Shown: positions 44,701 to 59,700 of the stretch, piece after piece
Layout: each line of letters begins with the position of its first letter
How positions within the stretch are numbered: the stretch's first letter is position 1
Notes under the pieces: model-generated
The model's database searches: none
The model's input: the letters and a program-made list of their open reading frames with translations, nothing else
Told to the model about the DNA's origin: nothing
Program-made: the position numbers and the translations under genes
Origin: Lachnospiraceae bacterium
GTDB lineage: Bacteria; Bacillota; Clostridia; Lachnospirales; Lachnospiraceae
Direction of reading: 5' to 3'
Assembly (NCBI GenBank): GCA_004558185.1
Contig: SFDP01000010.1
Location: 1 to 64,000, forward strand
Length of the DNA stretch: 64,000 nucleotides

Positions 44701-47700
44701 GCCGGGAGGTAAGGCCTATACACAAAAGGATGAAGATATGGATGGGATCATCTACCTGACCAAGCTGGAGCCGGGACAATATAAGGTGGCCATGCTGGAG
44801 CTGACGGGTATGGAAGGGTACAGCTTCAGTACAGGAGAGGAAAGTATTAAGGTCAAGGAAAGCATTGATTACCAGAAGATAGATGTATCGGATGAAATCA
44901 AGGATGCCAGCCAGGTCAATGTGGCGCAGGAGGATACCGCAGCAAAGGTAGAAACAGAAGCCACACTGACGGATACGGTGGAATGGGTGGAGTCTACCAG
45001 AACAGAGACCAATACGGCCGCCACCTATGTGGAAATCCCCAAAAGCGATATTACAGAGCCCTCTGCCCAGGCCAGCTTAAAGCTCTTAAGGAGCTTTTAT
45101 CTGACCAGTGAAGTGAAGCCTGCTGTGCCGGATACCGAGCAGGAGACGAAACCGGGTACAGGTGATTCAGGTACGGCTGCACCGGAAGGAGGAAGTTCCG
45201 GCTCGTCAGGCACAGGCGGGGAATCAGGCTCCGGCAGTGCGACTGCTCCGGGCACCGGAGATAACCAAACACCGGGAGGGGGCGGTACAACCACTCCGGG
45301 AGACCAGAATGGGGGAAACTCCGGCGGCACTAATCCACCAGAGACCAGTGAGCCGGAAACGGAGGCGCCAAAGCCCCAGGAAACGGTAATAACCTTAAGC
45401 CACACAAGCCTTTCTCTGGTGGAGGGACAAACGGCAACCCTGACGGCCACCGTTACACCGGAAAATGCTGCGGACAAAACCCTTAGCTGGAGCAGCTCGG
45501 CAGAGAGTATCGCCCAGGTGAACGGAGGAACGGTCACTGCGCTGAAAGCAGGAACTGCCGATATTACGGTTAAGGCAGGAGGAAAGGAAGCTACCTGTAA
45601 GGTAACCGTTACGGCCAAGCAGGAGGAAACCCAGATCTCTCTGGACAGAACCACAGCTACCTTAAAGACAGGAGACGTTCTGACGCTGAATGCAACGGTA
45701 ACTCCTGCTGGAAAGAACCTTTCCTGGTCCTCCTCGGCACAGTCGGTTGCTACTGTGGAAAATGGAGTAGTGACGGCAAAGTCTGCCGGAGAAACGGTGA
45801 TCACGGTTACTGCAGACGGAAAAAGCGCTACCTGTAAAGTGACCGTTACTGCGTCTTATGACCCCAGGCAGGACACTGCTACGGTACTGAAGACGAAAGA
45901 CGGCAAAACGGTGTATTACTATGCAAATGGGCAGTACATCGAAGCCAAGGTTGCAGATTACTATAAATACAGCACCTTCTACCGCCAGGAAACCACCTCT
46001 GAGTATAAGTATACCGGATGGCAGAATCTGGATGGGAAGACCTATTATTTTGATAAAGACGGAAATAAGGTAACCGGAGAGCAGGTAATACAGGGAGCAA
46101 AGTATACTTTTAACAGTGACGGTGCCCTACATACCGGTTCCGGCGTTTTGGGAATCGATGTCTCTACCTGGAATGGCAATATCGATTGGGCAAAGGTGAA
46201 AAATTCAGGAGTATCCTATGTCATTATCCGTACCGGCTTCAGAGGGTCAACTCAGGGAGCGCTGGTAGAGGATGCCAAGTTCAGGCAGAATATCCAGGGA
46301 GCTACCAATGCCGGTCTTAAGGTGGGTGTATACTTCTTTACCCAGGCGGTAAATGAGGTGGAGGCAGTGGAAGAGGCTTCCATGGTGCTCAGTCAGATCA
46401 AGAATTATAAAATAACCTATCCGGTATTTATCGATGTGGAAGGCAGCGGAGGTCGGGCGGATGCCCTGGATGCAGGGACACGAACCAAGGTGATCAATGC
46501 CTTCTGCCAGACCATTCAGAATGGAGGCTACCGGGCGGGAATCTATGCCAACAAGACCTGGCTTGCCCAGAAAATGAACATCAGCGCCCTCAGCGGCTAT
46601 AAAATCTGGCTGGCTCAGTACAATACGCAGGTGACCTACGGCGGAAAATATGATATGTGGCAGTATTCGGATAAGGGAAGCATTCCCGGAATCAGTACGA
46701 AGGTAGATATGAACCTGAGCTATATGAGCTATTAAGGTGAAATAAAGGAAGGCGGCCGTGGATGTACGGCCGCTTTTTTTGTCCGGGCTTCGGAGCCGAT
46801 CCGGCAGGTATCAAAACTTTTAGTTGTATTCAAATAGAGAAAACTGTGGTACAATAAGAACAACTATGAACAGGCGGAGGAATAAGCCATGAGAACTTAC
46901 TTAGTAACAGGCGGGGCAGGCTTCATCGGCTCCAACTACATTCACTATATGTTTCGCAAATATGATCAGGATATTCGAATCATCAACGTAGACCTGCTCA
47001 CCTATGCAGGTAATCTGGAGAACCTTAAAGAGGTTGAGGATAGAGAGAATTACAGCTTCATCAAAGCGGATATCTGTGATAAGGAAGCAATTCGAAAGAT
47101 TTTTGCCGAGAATGACATCGACCGGGTGGTTCACTTTGCGGCAGAAAGCCATGTGGACAGAAGCATCCGCAATCCTGAGGTGTTTGTACAGACCAATGTT
47201 TTAGGCACTCTGGTTCTGTTAAACTGCGCCAAGGAGGCCTGGGAGCTTCCCGATGGCAGCTTTAAGGAAGGAAAAAAATTCCTTCACGTTTCCACCGATG
47301 AGGTGTATGGCTCTTTAGAGGAGGAGGGAACCTATTTTTATGAAACCACTCCCTATGACCCTCACAGTCCCTATTCGGCCAGCAAGGCTTCATCGGATAT
47401 GCTGGTAAAGGCTTATATGGATACCTATCGTTTTCCGGCCAACATTACCAATTGCTCCAATAATTACGGCCCCTATCAGTTCCCGGAGAAGCTCATTCCC
47501 CTGATCATCAACAATGCGCTTCAGGGAAAAAAGCTGCCGGTCTATGGTGACGGCAAGAATGTGAGAGACTGGCTGTATGTCGAGGATCATGCCAAGGCCA
47601 TTGACCTGGTACAGGAGAAAGGAAGGCTGTTTGAGACTTACAACATCGGGGGGCATAATGAGAAGCAGAATATAGAAATCGTCTATATCATTCTGGATAC

Positions 47701-50700
47701 CCTGCAGGAAATGCTACCGGAGAAGGATCCCAGGAAGGCTCTGGTGACGGAGGAGCTGATCACCTATGTGGAGGATCGTAAGGGGCATGACAGAAGGTAT
47801 GCCATTGCACCGGACAAAATCAAGGCAGAGGTGGGCTGGGAGCCGGAAACCATGTTTAAAGAGGGAATCAGGCTGACCATTAAGTGGTTCTTTGAACATG
47901 AGGATTGGCTGAAGCGTGTCACCAGCGGAGACTACCAGAAATACTACGAGGAAATGTATAAGGAAGGCTGATTCCAAGACCCTGAGAAAGAGAGGACGAC
48001 CATGAAAGGTATTATATTGGCCGGTGGATCGGGTACCAGACTGTATCCGTTGACGAAAGCCATATCCAAGCAGATCATGCCGGTATATGACAAGCCCATG
48101 ATTTATTATCCCCTGTCCACGCTGATGCTGGCAGATATTCGTGAGATTTTGATTATTTCCACTCCCCGGGATTTGCCGGTGTTCAAAGAGCTTTTAGGAG
48201 ACGGAAGTCAATTGGGGCTTAGCTTAAGCTATGCCGTTCAGGAGTATCCCAGGGGGCTGGCAGACGCCTTTATTATCGGCCGTGAGTTCATTGGCGATGA
48301 TTCGGTGGCGCTGGTACTGGGAGACAATATTTTTTATGGCCAGAGCTTTTCCAGACTTCTGCGGGAGGTTGCGGCAAGAAAAGAGGGAGCAACCATTTTC
48401 GGATATTATGTAAGAGACCCCAGAGAATATGGGGTCGTGGAATTCGATGAGAAGGGAAGAGCCTTATCCATTGAGGAAAAACCAGAGAAACCCAAGAGTA
48501 ATTATGCGGTTCCCGGTCTTTATTTTTACGACAACAATGTGGTAGAAATTGCCAGGCAGGTGAAGCCCTCCGCAAGAGGGGAAATCGAGATCACTGCAGT
48601 AAACAATGCCTATCTGGAAAAGGGAATGCTGCGGGTGGAAACCATGGGAAGAGGTTTTGCCTGGCTGGATACAGGCAGCCATGATTCTCTTTTGGATGCG
48701 GCAGATTTTGTGGCTGCTTTTCAGAAGAGGCAGGGTCTGTATATCTCCTGCATAGAGGAGATCGCTTATAAACGGGGCTTTATTACTAAGGAACAACTAT
48801 TGACGCTGGCAGAGCCACTGCTGAAAACTGCTTATGGTCAATATTTAACAGAGGTTGCAAATGGACTCTAAATTTTTACGAAATACGGTATTGGTTTCCC
48901 TGCTGTTCATGATCACCATTTTTGGAGTGGTGCTGTATTCCAACGGCCTGGGGCCGGGGCAGAAGCAGGCTGTGCCGGCGGCGGCCACAGAGGAGGAAGC
49001 AGCGCAGGTGCTGCTGGAAGGCCAGATTGGAGATGATTTATATGGCTGGATGGAGGATGAAACCTTTTTTGAGGAGGAGACTGCACCCCAGACAGCACAG
49101 CAGGGAGAAAGTCTTTCTGTGATCGCCACCTCGGTGGAGAAGGACCTGCGTATTCAGATCGTAAACCAGGAGGGTCAGACGGTAGAAGGACAGTTTTTCA
49201 AGGTTCTGATCAACGGAACAGACGAGTACAAGGATTTGAATCGGGATGGGATAATCTATATCGGAGAGCTTGACGCAGGAGATTATCAGGTTTCTCTGGC
49301 AGAACAGGAAGGCTTTATTGTACCTGCCTCTGCCATTCCGGTGAAGGTGAAGTCCAGAGTGGAGTACGTTGCCATTGGGGATATTTCCCTGCTGATCAAG
49401 ACGGAGCAGGAAGTGGATGCCAGGGCAGAGGATGGAGAGAGCAGCCAGACCTCGGCAGAGGAAGCGGGGAGCGCAGAGATTCTGACCAGAGAGGATGCAG
49501 TCTTTGGTATTGATGTTTCCCGTTGGAACGAAACCATCAACTGGACCAAGGCAAAGGAAGAGGGCGTAGGCTTTGCAATCATCCGGGTTGGCTATCGGGG
49601 AAGTGTTACCGGCAGTCTGGTGGAGGATTATTATTTTAAACAGAACATAGAGGGAGCCATCCAGGCAGGTATTCCTGTGGGAGTCTATTTCTTTACCCAG
49701 GCCACCAATCAGGTGGAGGCGGTAGAGGAGGCCAGTATGGTGCTGAAGCTCTGTGAGGACTATAAATTGACTTATCCTGTTTTCATTGATACCGAAGGGG
49801 CAGGAGGAGAGGGAAGAGCAGACAAGCTGGATGTTAAGACCAGAACGGCAGTTTGCGAGGCCTTCTGTGAAACCATTCGCAATGCCGGACATCAGGCAGG
49901 GATATATGCCAGCAAGAACTGGTTTAATAACCGGCTGGATACCTCAAGACTGCCGGACAACATCGTGATCTGGCTGGCAGAATACGGGGATGCACCGACC
50001 TACGAGAAGAAATACCATATGTGGCAGTATTCTTCATCGGGAAGGATACCGGGAATTGAAGGAAGAGTGGACATGAATCTGAGCTTTCTGGATATCGGTC
50101 AGACAAAGACGGAATAAGGAATAAGAAACAAGGAATGGAAAGAGAGTATGGGAAAAATAACAGTGGAAACCTGTTCGATTCAGGGGCTTAAGGTGATTAC
50201 TCCCCAGGTTTTTGGGGATGCCAGAGGCTATTTTATGGAAACCTATAATTATAAGGATTATGAGGCGGCAGGAATTTCGGAGGTGTTCGTTCAGGACAAT
50301 CAGTCGGCCTCGAAGCGAGGAGTTCTGAGGGGGCTCCATTTCCAGAAGCAGTTTCCTCAGGACAAGCTGGTGCGTGTTGTACGGGGAGAGGTTTTTGATG
50401 TGGCAGTGGACCTGCGTAAGGATTCCCCTACCTTTGGCCAATGGTTTGGCGTAATTTTAAGTGAGGAAAACAAGAAGCAGTTCTTTATTCCCAAGCATTT
50501 TGCCCACGGCTTTGTGGTACTCTCGGAGTATGCGGAATTTGCCTATAAATGTACGGATTTTTACCATCCCGATGATGAAGGCGGGCTGCTTTGGAACGAC
50601 CCGAAGATCGGCATTGAATGGCCTATTCCCGAAGGAATGGAGCTGATTCTTTCCGAGAAGGATACCAGATGGCCCGGCATTGAGGCCTTTGAAAGGCGAT

Positions 50701-53700
50701 AGGAGTAAAGAAGTGACGGGAAAACGAATCAGTAAACGAACAGGAATTATTCTTTTTACAGTTGCTATGTTGACCATGGCAACTGTTATTGTGTTTTATC
50801 AGAACCCTTTGGCCAACCCCCAGGATGAACGGATCAAAAAGCTGATTGCCTGTGGGATTATTCTGATCGCCATAATGGGCTTTGCTCTTTTATATGATAA
50901 AATTACTGTTTTGCCGGCAGAGCTGTTTCAAAGCCGGCACTTAATCTGGAAGCTGGCCAACAATGATTTTAAAAAGCGGTATGCGGGCTCCTATCTGGGA
51001 GCAGTATGGGCTCTGGTGCAGCCGGTGGTTACGGTTGTGATGTATTATCTGGTGTTTGATGTGATCATGGACTCCAGCCGACAGATGGCAAATGGCTCTG
51101 TGCCCTATGTATTATTTCTTACCGCAGGCCTGGTACCCTGGTTCTATTTTACGGAGAGCCTGCAAAATGGAACCAACGCTTTGCTGGAATATAACTACCT
51201 GGTGAAGAAGGTGGTATTTAAAATCAGCATTCTGCCCATTATTAAAATAATTGCAGCCACTTTTATTCATGTATTTTTTGTCTGTATACTGCTGATCATT
51301 GCAGCCGTTTATGGTTATTACCCCGGTATCTATACGATACAGTTGGTTTATTACAGCTTCTGCCTGTTTATTCTGGTACTGGGAATCTGCTACAGTACCT
51401 GTGCCATTATGGTATTTTTCAGAGATATCGGGCAGATCATCAATATTCTGCTGCAGGTGGGGATGTGGGCTACCCCCATTATGTGGGATGTGAATCAGTT
51501 CAGTCCCAAGGTTCAGATGCTGGTCAAGATCAATCCGCTGGTTTATATTGTCAATGGATACCGGAGTACAATTTTTGACCAGACATGGTTTTTCAATGAT
51601 TTTTATTCCACCATGTATTTCTGGATCATAACCGTAGTGCTGTTTGGAGTGGGCGCCGTGGTATTTAAGCGGTTAAAGGTGCATTTCTCAGACGTACTGT
51701 AGGATAAAAGACAGAATTCAGCAAGCTGCAAAGCAGCGGAGCAGGCGTAAGCTCAGGTGAGCAGCCAAATTGCTTTTGACCCTAACATCATCATATAAAA
51801 GGAACAAGACTGCTGAGGCAGACGGGTAAGAGGAAGCTATGGAAGAAAAGGATATGGCAATCGAGGCCAGACAGATTACCAAGATTTATAAATTATACAA
51901 TAAACTCTCAGACAGGATGCGGGAGGCTCTGGGCTTAAGCCGAAAGAAGCTGTATAAGGAGCATTATGCCCTGCGGGGTGTGGACCTGGCCATCCGTCAG
52001 GGAGAGGCGGTAGGCATTATCGGGACTAATGGCTCGGGAAAATCCACCATATTGAAAATCATTACCGGAGTATTGAATCCTACGGGAGGAGAGGTTACGG
52101 TGAGAGGGCGGATATCGGCGCTTTTAGAGCTGGGAGCAGGCTTTAATATGGAGTATAACGGCATAGAAAATATCTACCTGAATGGTACCATGATGGGCTT
52201 TTCCGAAAAGGAGATCGATGAAAAGCTGCAGGCTATTCTGGAGTTTGCGGATATTGGGGACTATGTCTACCAACCCTGCAAAACCTATTCCAGCGGGATG
52301 TTCGTGAGACTTGCCTTTGCAGTAGCCATTAATATTGAGCCGGAGATCCTGATCGTAGACGAGGCATTGTCTGTAGGAGACGTATTTTTCCAGGCAAAAT
52401 GCTATCATAAATTCGAGGAATTTAAGCAGATGGGGAAAACCATTCTTTTTGTCAGCCATGACCTGAGCAGCATTGCCAAATACTGCGACCGGGTGATTCT
52501 GCTCAATAAGGGCATTAAGCTGGGAGAGGGAAGTCCCAAGGAAATGATAGATGCCTACAAGCAGGTGCTGGTGGGGCAGTATCCTCTGCCTGAGGAGGAG
52601 ATGCAGACCGATGAAAATATGCTTCCTGAGTCGGAGATCAATGAAAAGGCATTGGAATACGGAACCCGGGCAGGGGAAATTACGGAGTATTATCTGACGG
52701 ATCAAAAGGGAACGAGAACCGGAGCCATTATCAAGGGAGAAAAGTTTACCCTGCATATGAAAGTACGGTTCAACAGTGATCTTCCGGCTCCCATTTTTGC
52801 CTTTACCATTAAGGATAAGCGGGGAACGGAAATCACCGGAACCAATACCATGGTGGAAAAGGCCTTTCTCTCCCCGGTGAAGGCAGGAGAAGAAAAGACG
52901 ATTACCTTTACTCAGCATCTGGATTTACAGGGAGGAGAATACCTGCTTTCTCTGGGAGTGACGGGATATGAAGGAGACGTTTTCCAGGTATATCATCGCC
53001 TGTACGATGTGCTGAATCTGACGGTTGTGTCGGAGAAGAACACGGTAGGTTATTATGATTGTAATTCTCAGGTTGTAGTCAAATAGGAGGATCAAATGAA
53101 GGAGAGGGAACAGATCGGGAAGGTTGACTTGGACTATACCCACTATCCTGGAAAGGATTTTTACTGTGACGGAGAGGTGGAACAGGAGCTTTTGGAGATT
53201 GCCAAAACCTGTTCTGCCATGGAGTTTCCCCAAATAATTGAAGAGCGTAAGGAATGGCCTGTGTTGTATCACCTGTCACCCTTAAGAGAGAATATTGTGG
53301 ACTGGCTGCCTATGGATAAGGGGATGAAGGTACTGGAGGTAGGAAGCGGCTGCGGCGCCATTACCGGAAAGCTCGCCGAGAAAGCCGGACAGGTTACCTG
53401 TATCGAGCTGTCCAGACAGAGAAGCCTGATCAATGCCCATCGCCATATGGACTGTGACAATGTGACCATTCATGTGGGAAATTTTCAGGATATTGAGCCT
53501 GAGCTGCCCTGTGACTATGATTATGTATGCCTGATCGGGGTTTTTGAATACGGACAAAGCTATATTGGGGGAAAAACGCCCTTCCACGATTTTTTCCGTA
53601 TACTGAACAGGCACGTTAAGCCGGAGGGAAGGCTGGTTATTGCCATTGAAAATAAATTTGGTATGAAGTATTGGGCTGGCTGCAGAGAGGATCATCTTGG

Positions 53701-56700
53701 CACCTTTTTTTCCAATCTTGAGGATTACCCGGAGGGAGGAGGAGTCAGAACCTTTTCCAGGAGGGCACTGGAAAACCTGTTTAAGGACTGCGGTGAAGAG
53801 GAGTACAGCTTTTATTATCCCTACCCGGATTATAAATTTATGACCACTCTGTTTTCTGACAGGCGGCTGCCCCAGCCGGGAGAGCTGACCGACAATCTGC
53901 GTAATTTTGACCGGGACAGAATGCTTCTGTTCGATGAAAAAAACGTTTTTGACGCTGTTTTGCAGGAGGAGATGTTTCCCTTCTATTCCAATTCCTATCT
54001 GGCAGTGGTAGGAAAAAGGCCTCACATGGATTATTGCCGTTATTCCAATGATCGAAGTCCCCAGACAGCAATCAAGACGGAAATTTTAACCCTGGAGGGT
54101 AAAAGGGTGGTTTACAAGTCTGCTCTTACCCTTTACGGAGCAGACCATATCCGGCGGATACAGGATTCCTATGAAAAACTGAGCAAGCGCTATCAGGGAG
54201 GCCCGCTGGCCATCAACCACTGCGTATTGGAGGAGGGAGAGCTGCCCCGGGTTCGTCTGGAGTATGTGGAGGGAGTTACCCTTTGTGAGCTCTTTGACGA
54301 AAAGCTGAAGGAGGGGGATGAGGAAGGCTTCTTTGCTCTTTTTCAGGAGTATGTGGACAGAATCAGCTATGGAGAAGATGTACCCATAGCCAATTACGAC
54401 ATGATTTTTTCCAATATTCTGGTGCAGGGAGAGAAATGGACTCTGATTGATTATGAATGGACATTGGACAGACAGGTGGATACAAAGGAGATTGCCTTTC
54501 GCAGTCTTTACGTCTATCTTTTGGAAAATGAGAAGCGCAACAGACTGGATATGACCAGAGCGCTTGAGTATATCGGGATTCCCAATCAGGAAATGGAGGA
54601 GTACCGGGAAAGGGAAACGGCTTTTCAGGATCGGGTTACGGGAAAACGTATGTCCATGAGCCGGTTACGGGAGCAGATCGGACAGCGGGTGTTTGAGCCG
54701 CTGAGGTGGATAGAGCAAATCAGCAGGCAGGAAAACTGGTCCAGAATCCAGATTTATGAGGATCGGGGAGCAGGCTATAGAGAAGAAGACTCCTACTTTG
54801 TGCGGGAGGCCAGGCTGGAGGGACAGCAGGCTGAATTTACTCTTAAGGTGGCGGGAAATGTATCCCACCTCAGAATCGATCCTGCCATGGAGCCATGTCT
54901 TTGCCGTATCCTTCGGTTTACCTTTAACGGGGAACCGGTGAAGCTGCCGGATAAACGACTTTGTACCGTGAATGGTACATGGGTGGAGGGAAGCCTCGTT
55001 TTTTCCACCGCGGACCCCAATATCAATCTTCATTTGGAACGGTTTAAGACAGCGGCAGAGAATGAGCTGGAGCTTAGGCTGGAGATCGTGCCCGTGCCGG
55101 TGGAGCTTTGTGAAAGCCTGGAGAAAAGTCTGAAAAGGAGAATACGTTTGTGATGGAAAAGGTGAAGGGACTGATTCGGACTATTCTTAAGAATCGATGC
55201 CGGAAAGAATATCATAGGCTCTGGCAGCAGAAAACCACCTCTTATGACAGTTGGATCCAAAAACAGGAGGAGAATGAGGAGAGTGCGTTTTTGGGCCAAC
55301 AGACCGGAGAGGAAGAAAAAATCGTTTTTTTCTCCTATGAGGAGCTGAAAAAGGGAGAAAATCTCTGGCAAGGCAGAACGGAGGAAATTATCTGCTTTGT
55401 GGAAAATCCCCGGTGGGTTCGTGAGCATACAGCGCATAAGCTGCTGCACTGCTTCCGGGAAAAGGAGCAGGTTCAGGTGGTCTATGGAGACGAGGACGAG
55501 TGGAGTAATGGAGGTCATAGTCGGATGAATCCCTGGTTTAAGCCGGACTATTCTCCGGACACACTGCTGTCCTGGTTCTATTTTGGCTCTCTGACAGCCT
55601 TTCGGCGGGAGAGTCTGCAAAACGTTTCACTGGAGGGATATACCACAGCGAGGCAGAGGTGGTATGCACTGAGCCTGCAGGTCTGTTTACCGCTGAAGCC
55701 CTGTCAGATCCTTCACCTTAAGGAAATGCTGGTTACCAGGCCTCAGATCACCTACTGGGGCTTTGAGGAAGAATATCAGTCCTTAAGGGAAAAGCTAAAG
55801 AGCCTTCTGCCCACAGTGCCGGTACAGGGGGTATCCATCATTATTCCCTCTAAGGATAATGCAAAAGTGCTTGCAAGGTGCATCAAGTCAGTGGTTGAGT
55901 TCCATGATGATCTGGATTATGAGATTATCGTAGTGGATAACGGAAGCGGTGAAAAGACCGTGGGCCGAATAGAGGAATTAAAGAAGGAATATGGGTTTCG
56001 TTATCTGTATCGGCCCATGGAGTTTAACTTTTCCAGAATGTGTAATCTGGGGGCAGGGGAGAGCAAAAAGGATGTCCTCCTGTTTTTGAATGATGATTGC
56101 CAGGCCATTGAGTCCGGCTGGCTGAAAAAAATGGTGGATAAAGCAGGCTGCCGTCATATAGGGGCAGTAGGTGCAAAGCTCTATTATCCTCATACCACCA
56201 TGCTGCAGCACTGTGGAGTATACAGCATCTATCTGGGGCCGGTACACAAGCTGCAGTTTAAAAAGGATGAGCAGATTTATTCAGACAGAAGGAATCGGGA
56301 TGCCCGTAATGTACTGGCGGTAACGGCAGCCTGCCTGATGGTAAGAAAAGAGGTATTTGAAAAGGCGGGAGGCTTTGATGAAGGGCTTAGGGTTGCCTTT
56401 AATGATGTGGATTTTTGCTGGCGTCTGTATGAGCTGGGCTATCAGAACCTTATCCACAACGAGGTGCATCTGTGGCACCACGAATCCTTAAGCCGGGGCA
56501 GCGATGACAGCCCCGAAAAGATGCAGAGGCTGAAATCGGAGCAGGAGGGACTTTATCGCAGGCATAAGGAGCTGTGGAACCGTGATCCCTATTATCATGA
56601 GAATTTTGCCAGTCACATCCTGGACTTTAATTTTACTGCCGCTTATGAATACGATCATAGTCCGGCGGCAATATTGACGCCAAAGCGGATGAAGGCACTG

Positions 56701-59700
56701 CCGAAGAAGCTGCGGGAAGATGACTGTGTGGCTCCCATGCTGGAATTTGCCAGAGAGGCTCAGGATTGGTTTTTCAATGAGGAGGAAAAGGCAGGGAGAG
56801 AAAATCAGCTCTATTTTCAGGGAAATGTGATGGTGCTGGGCTCAGATAATGCCTGCTTTGAAGCAGCGATTCTGTTCCTGGGAGAAAAGGAAGTTTATCA
56901 GGTGAAGCCAAAGAGACACTATCGCCCGGAACTGGCATTGAATGTGCCTGATCAGGTAAATGTGGACTTATGCGGCTTTGCCTGTCTGGTGGAAACCGGC
57001 GGTCTGCCAAAGGGAGTTTATGAAATTGCCTTTTTGATGAAGGATAAATGCTCCAGGCAGTATTTGATGAAAAAGATTCAGTTGAAATTTTATCTTCCGA
57101 AGACGGAAGCAGGGAAAGGAGGGGATGATCAATGAGTGAAGCATCGGCGGAGATCGATTTTCAGGAGGCCTACGAGAAGGAGCATCTGAAAAATGCCCGG
57201 CTGGCAGAACGGATCGCTTTACTGGAGGAACAAAATGATTTGCTGGAGTTTAAGCTGAACCGGATCAAAACCAATCCTCTGTGGGTATATACAGGTCCCT
57301 TAAGGCGGATCATGCACAGCTTCATTCGCCAGGTGAATCGGGTCAAAAACTGCGGCGGACTAAGGGGCATACCGGCAAAGCTGGACTATAAACGGAGGGA
57401 GAGCAGGGCCAAAAAGCAGTTTGGAACCCTCAGCTTTCCTTCCCCCGAAGAGCGTAAGCGTCAGACGGAGGCAGTATTTGAAAGAATGGTAAAAATCAGC
57501 ATTCTGGTGCCTCTTTACAATACGCCGGAGGATTTTTTAAGGGAAATGCTTCAGTCGGTACTGGATCAGACCTACTCAAACTGGGAGCTTTGTCTGGCAG
57601 ACGGCTCCGACGAAGAGCATAAGGCTGTGGGAACCATCTGCAAAGAGCTGGCGGCAAAAGACGGGCGTATTCATTATCGGAAGCTGGAAAAAAACCTGGG
57701 GATTTCCGGGAATACTAATGCCTGTGTGGAAATGGCTGAAGGAGAATACCTTGCCCTGTTCGATCATGATGATATCTTACATCCCAGCGTACTGTATGAG
57801 TATGTGAAGGTGATCAATGAGCAGCAGGCAGATTATATTTACTGTGACGAAACCACCTTTAAGGATGGGGACATCAATAAAATGCTGACTCTTCATTTTA
57901 AGCCGGATTATGCACCGGATAATCTGAGAGCCAATAATTATATCTGTCATTTCAGTTGCTTTGCCAGAAGTCTTCTGGAGCAGGAAGAGCTGTTTCGGAC
58001 AAGGTTTGACGGCAGTCAGGATCACGATATGATTCTTAGGCTGACGGACCGGGCCCAGAATGTGGTTCATGTGCCCAGGCTTTTGTATTACTGGCGAAGC
58101 CATGCAGGCAGTGTGGCCAGCAATATTGAGGCCAAGTCCTATGCCATAGAGTCGGCAAGGGGGGCGGTGGCAGAGCATCTGCGAAACCACGGCTTCCGCC
58201 ATTTTCGGATAACCAGTACCAGAGCCTTTGAAACTATATTCAAAATCAGCTATGAGATTATCGGAAATCCCAAGATCAGCATCGTTATTGCCAACAAGGA
58301 TCATGTGGAGGACTTAAAGAGATGTGTTACCTCTATCCGGGAGAAATCCACCTACGATAATTACGAGATCATTGTGGTGGAGAACAACAGCACCACAGAG
58401 GAAATTTTTGCCTATTACAAGGAAATCCAGAGCCAGGATGAGCGAATCAGGGTAATTACCTATAAGGGTCCCTTTAACTACTCAAGGGTCAATAATCTGG
58501 GGGTGAAGGAGGCCGTGGGAGAATATATCCTGCTGCTCAATAACGATACCCAGGTGATCACCGTAAACTGGCTGGAGGAGCTGTTAATGTATGCCCAGCG
58601 GGAAGATGTGGGAGCAGTGGGGGCAAAGCTGTATTACGCCAATAAGACCATTCAGCACGCAGGAGTAGTAATCGGGCTGGGGGCTCATCGAACGGCTGGA
58701 CACACGCATTATGGCCAGTCCAGAGAGAATCTGGGGTATATGGGGAGACTCTGCTATGCCCAGAACGTCACCGCTGTGACAGGAGCCTGTCTGCTGGTGA
58801 AAAAATCACTTTATGAGGAAGCAGGAGGATTGGATGAAGGCTTTGCTGTCTCCCTCAATGATGTGGACTTTTGCCTGAAGCTGAGAAAACTGGGTTATCT
58901 CAACGTATTCACCCCTTTTGCGGAAGCCTATCACTATGAGTCCATATCCAGAGGTCTGGATAATCAGGGAGAAAAGGCAGCAAGATATGAGGAGGAATCC
59001 AGACGGTTCAGAGAAAAGTGGAAAAAGGAGCTGGAGGCAGGGGATCCCTATTACAATCCCAATTTTTCGCTGGACAGAAGCGACTTTTCCTTAAGGCTGA
59101 CCGAGGGTTGATTTTGGTAAGAAAGAGTTTTAAAATGGGGAAGATTATGGTAAAATACCTTAAAGAAGCTGCCCGGTGCAGCAGGAGAAAGGGAGGAAAA
59201 ACTATGGGATATATGGATACTTATCGGTTTTGGCTGACGGACAGCTACTTTGATGAAGCGACCAAAGCGGAACTGAAAAAGATTGAACAGGATGAAAAGG
59301 AAATCGAGGATCGTTTTTATAAAGAGCTGGAATTCGGTACAGGAGGCTTAAGGGGAGTGATTGGTGCAGGTACCAATCGGATGAACCTGTACACGGTGAG
59401 GAAGGCTACTCAGGGACTTGCCAATTATATTATTATGCAGGGGGGAAGCGCCAAGGGCGTAGCCATTGCCTACGATTCCCGCCATTTTTCACCGGAATTT
59501 GCCGATGAGGCTGCATTGTGTCTGGCAGCCAATGGAATCAAGGCCTATGTATTTGATGCCCTGAGGCCGACTCCGGAGCTGTCCTTTGCTCTGCGCACTC
59601 TGGGCTGTATTTCCGGCATCGTCATTACCGCCAGCCACAATCCTCCCGAGTACAATGGCTATAAGGTATACTGGGAAGACGGTGCACAGGTAACGGCCCC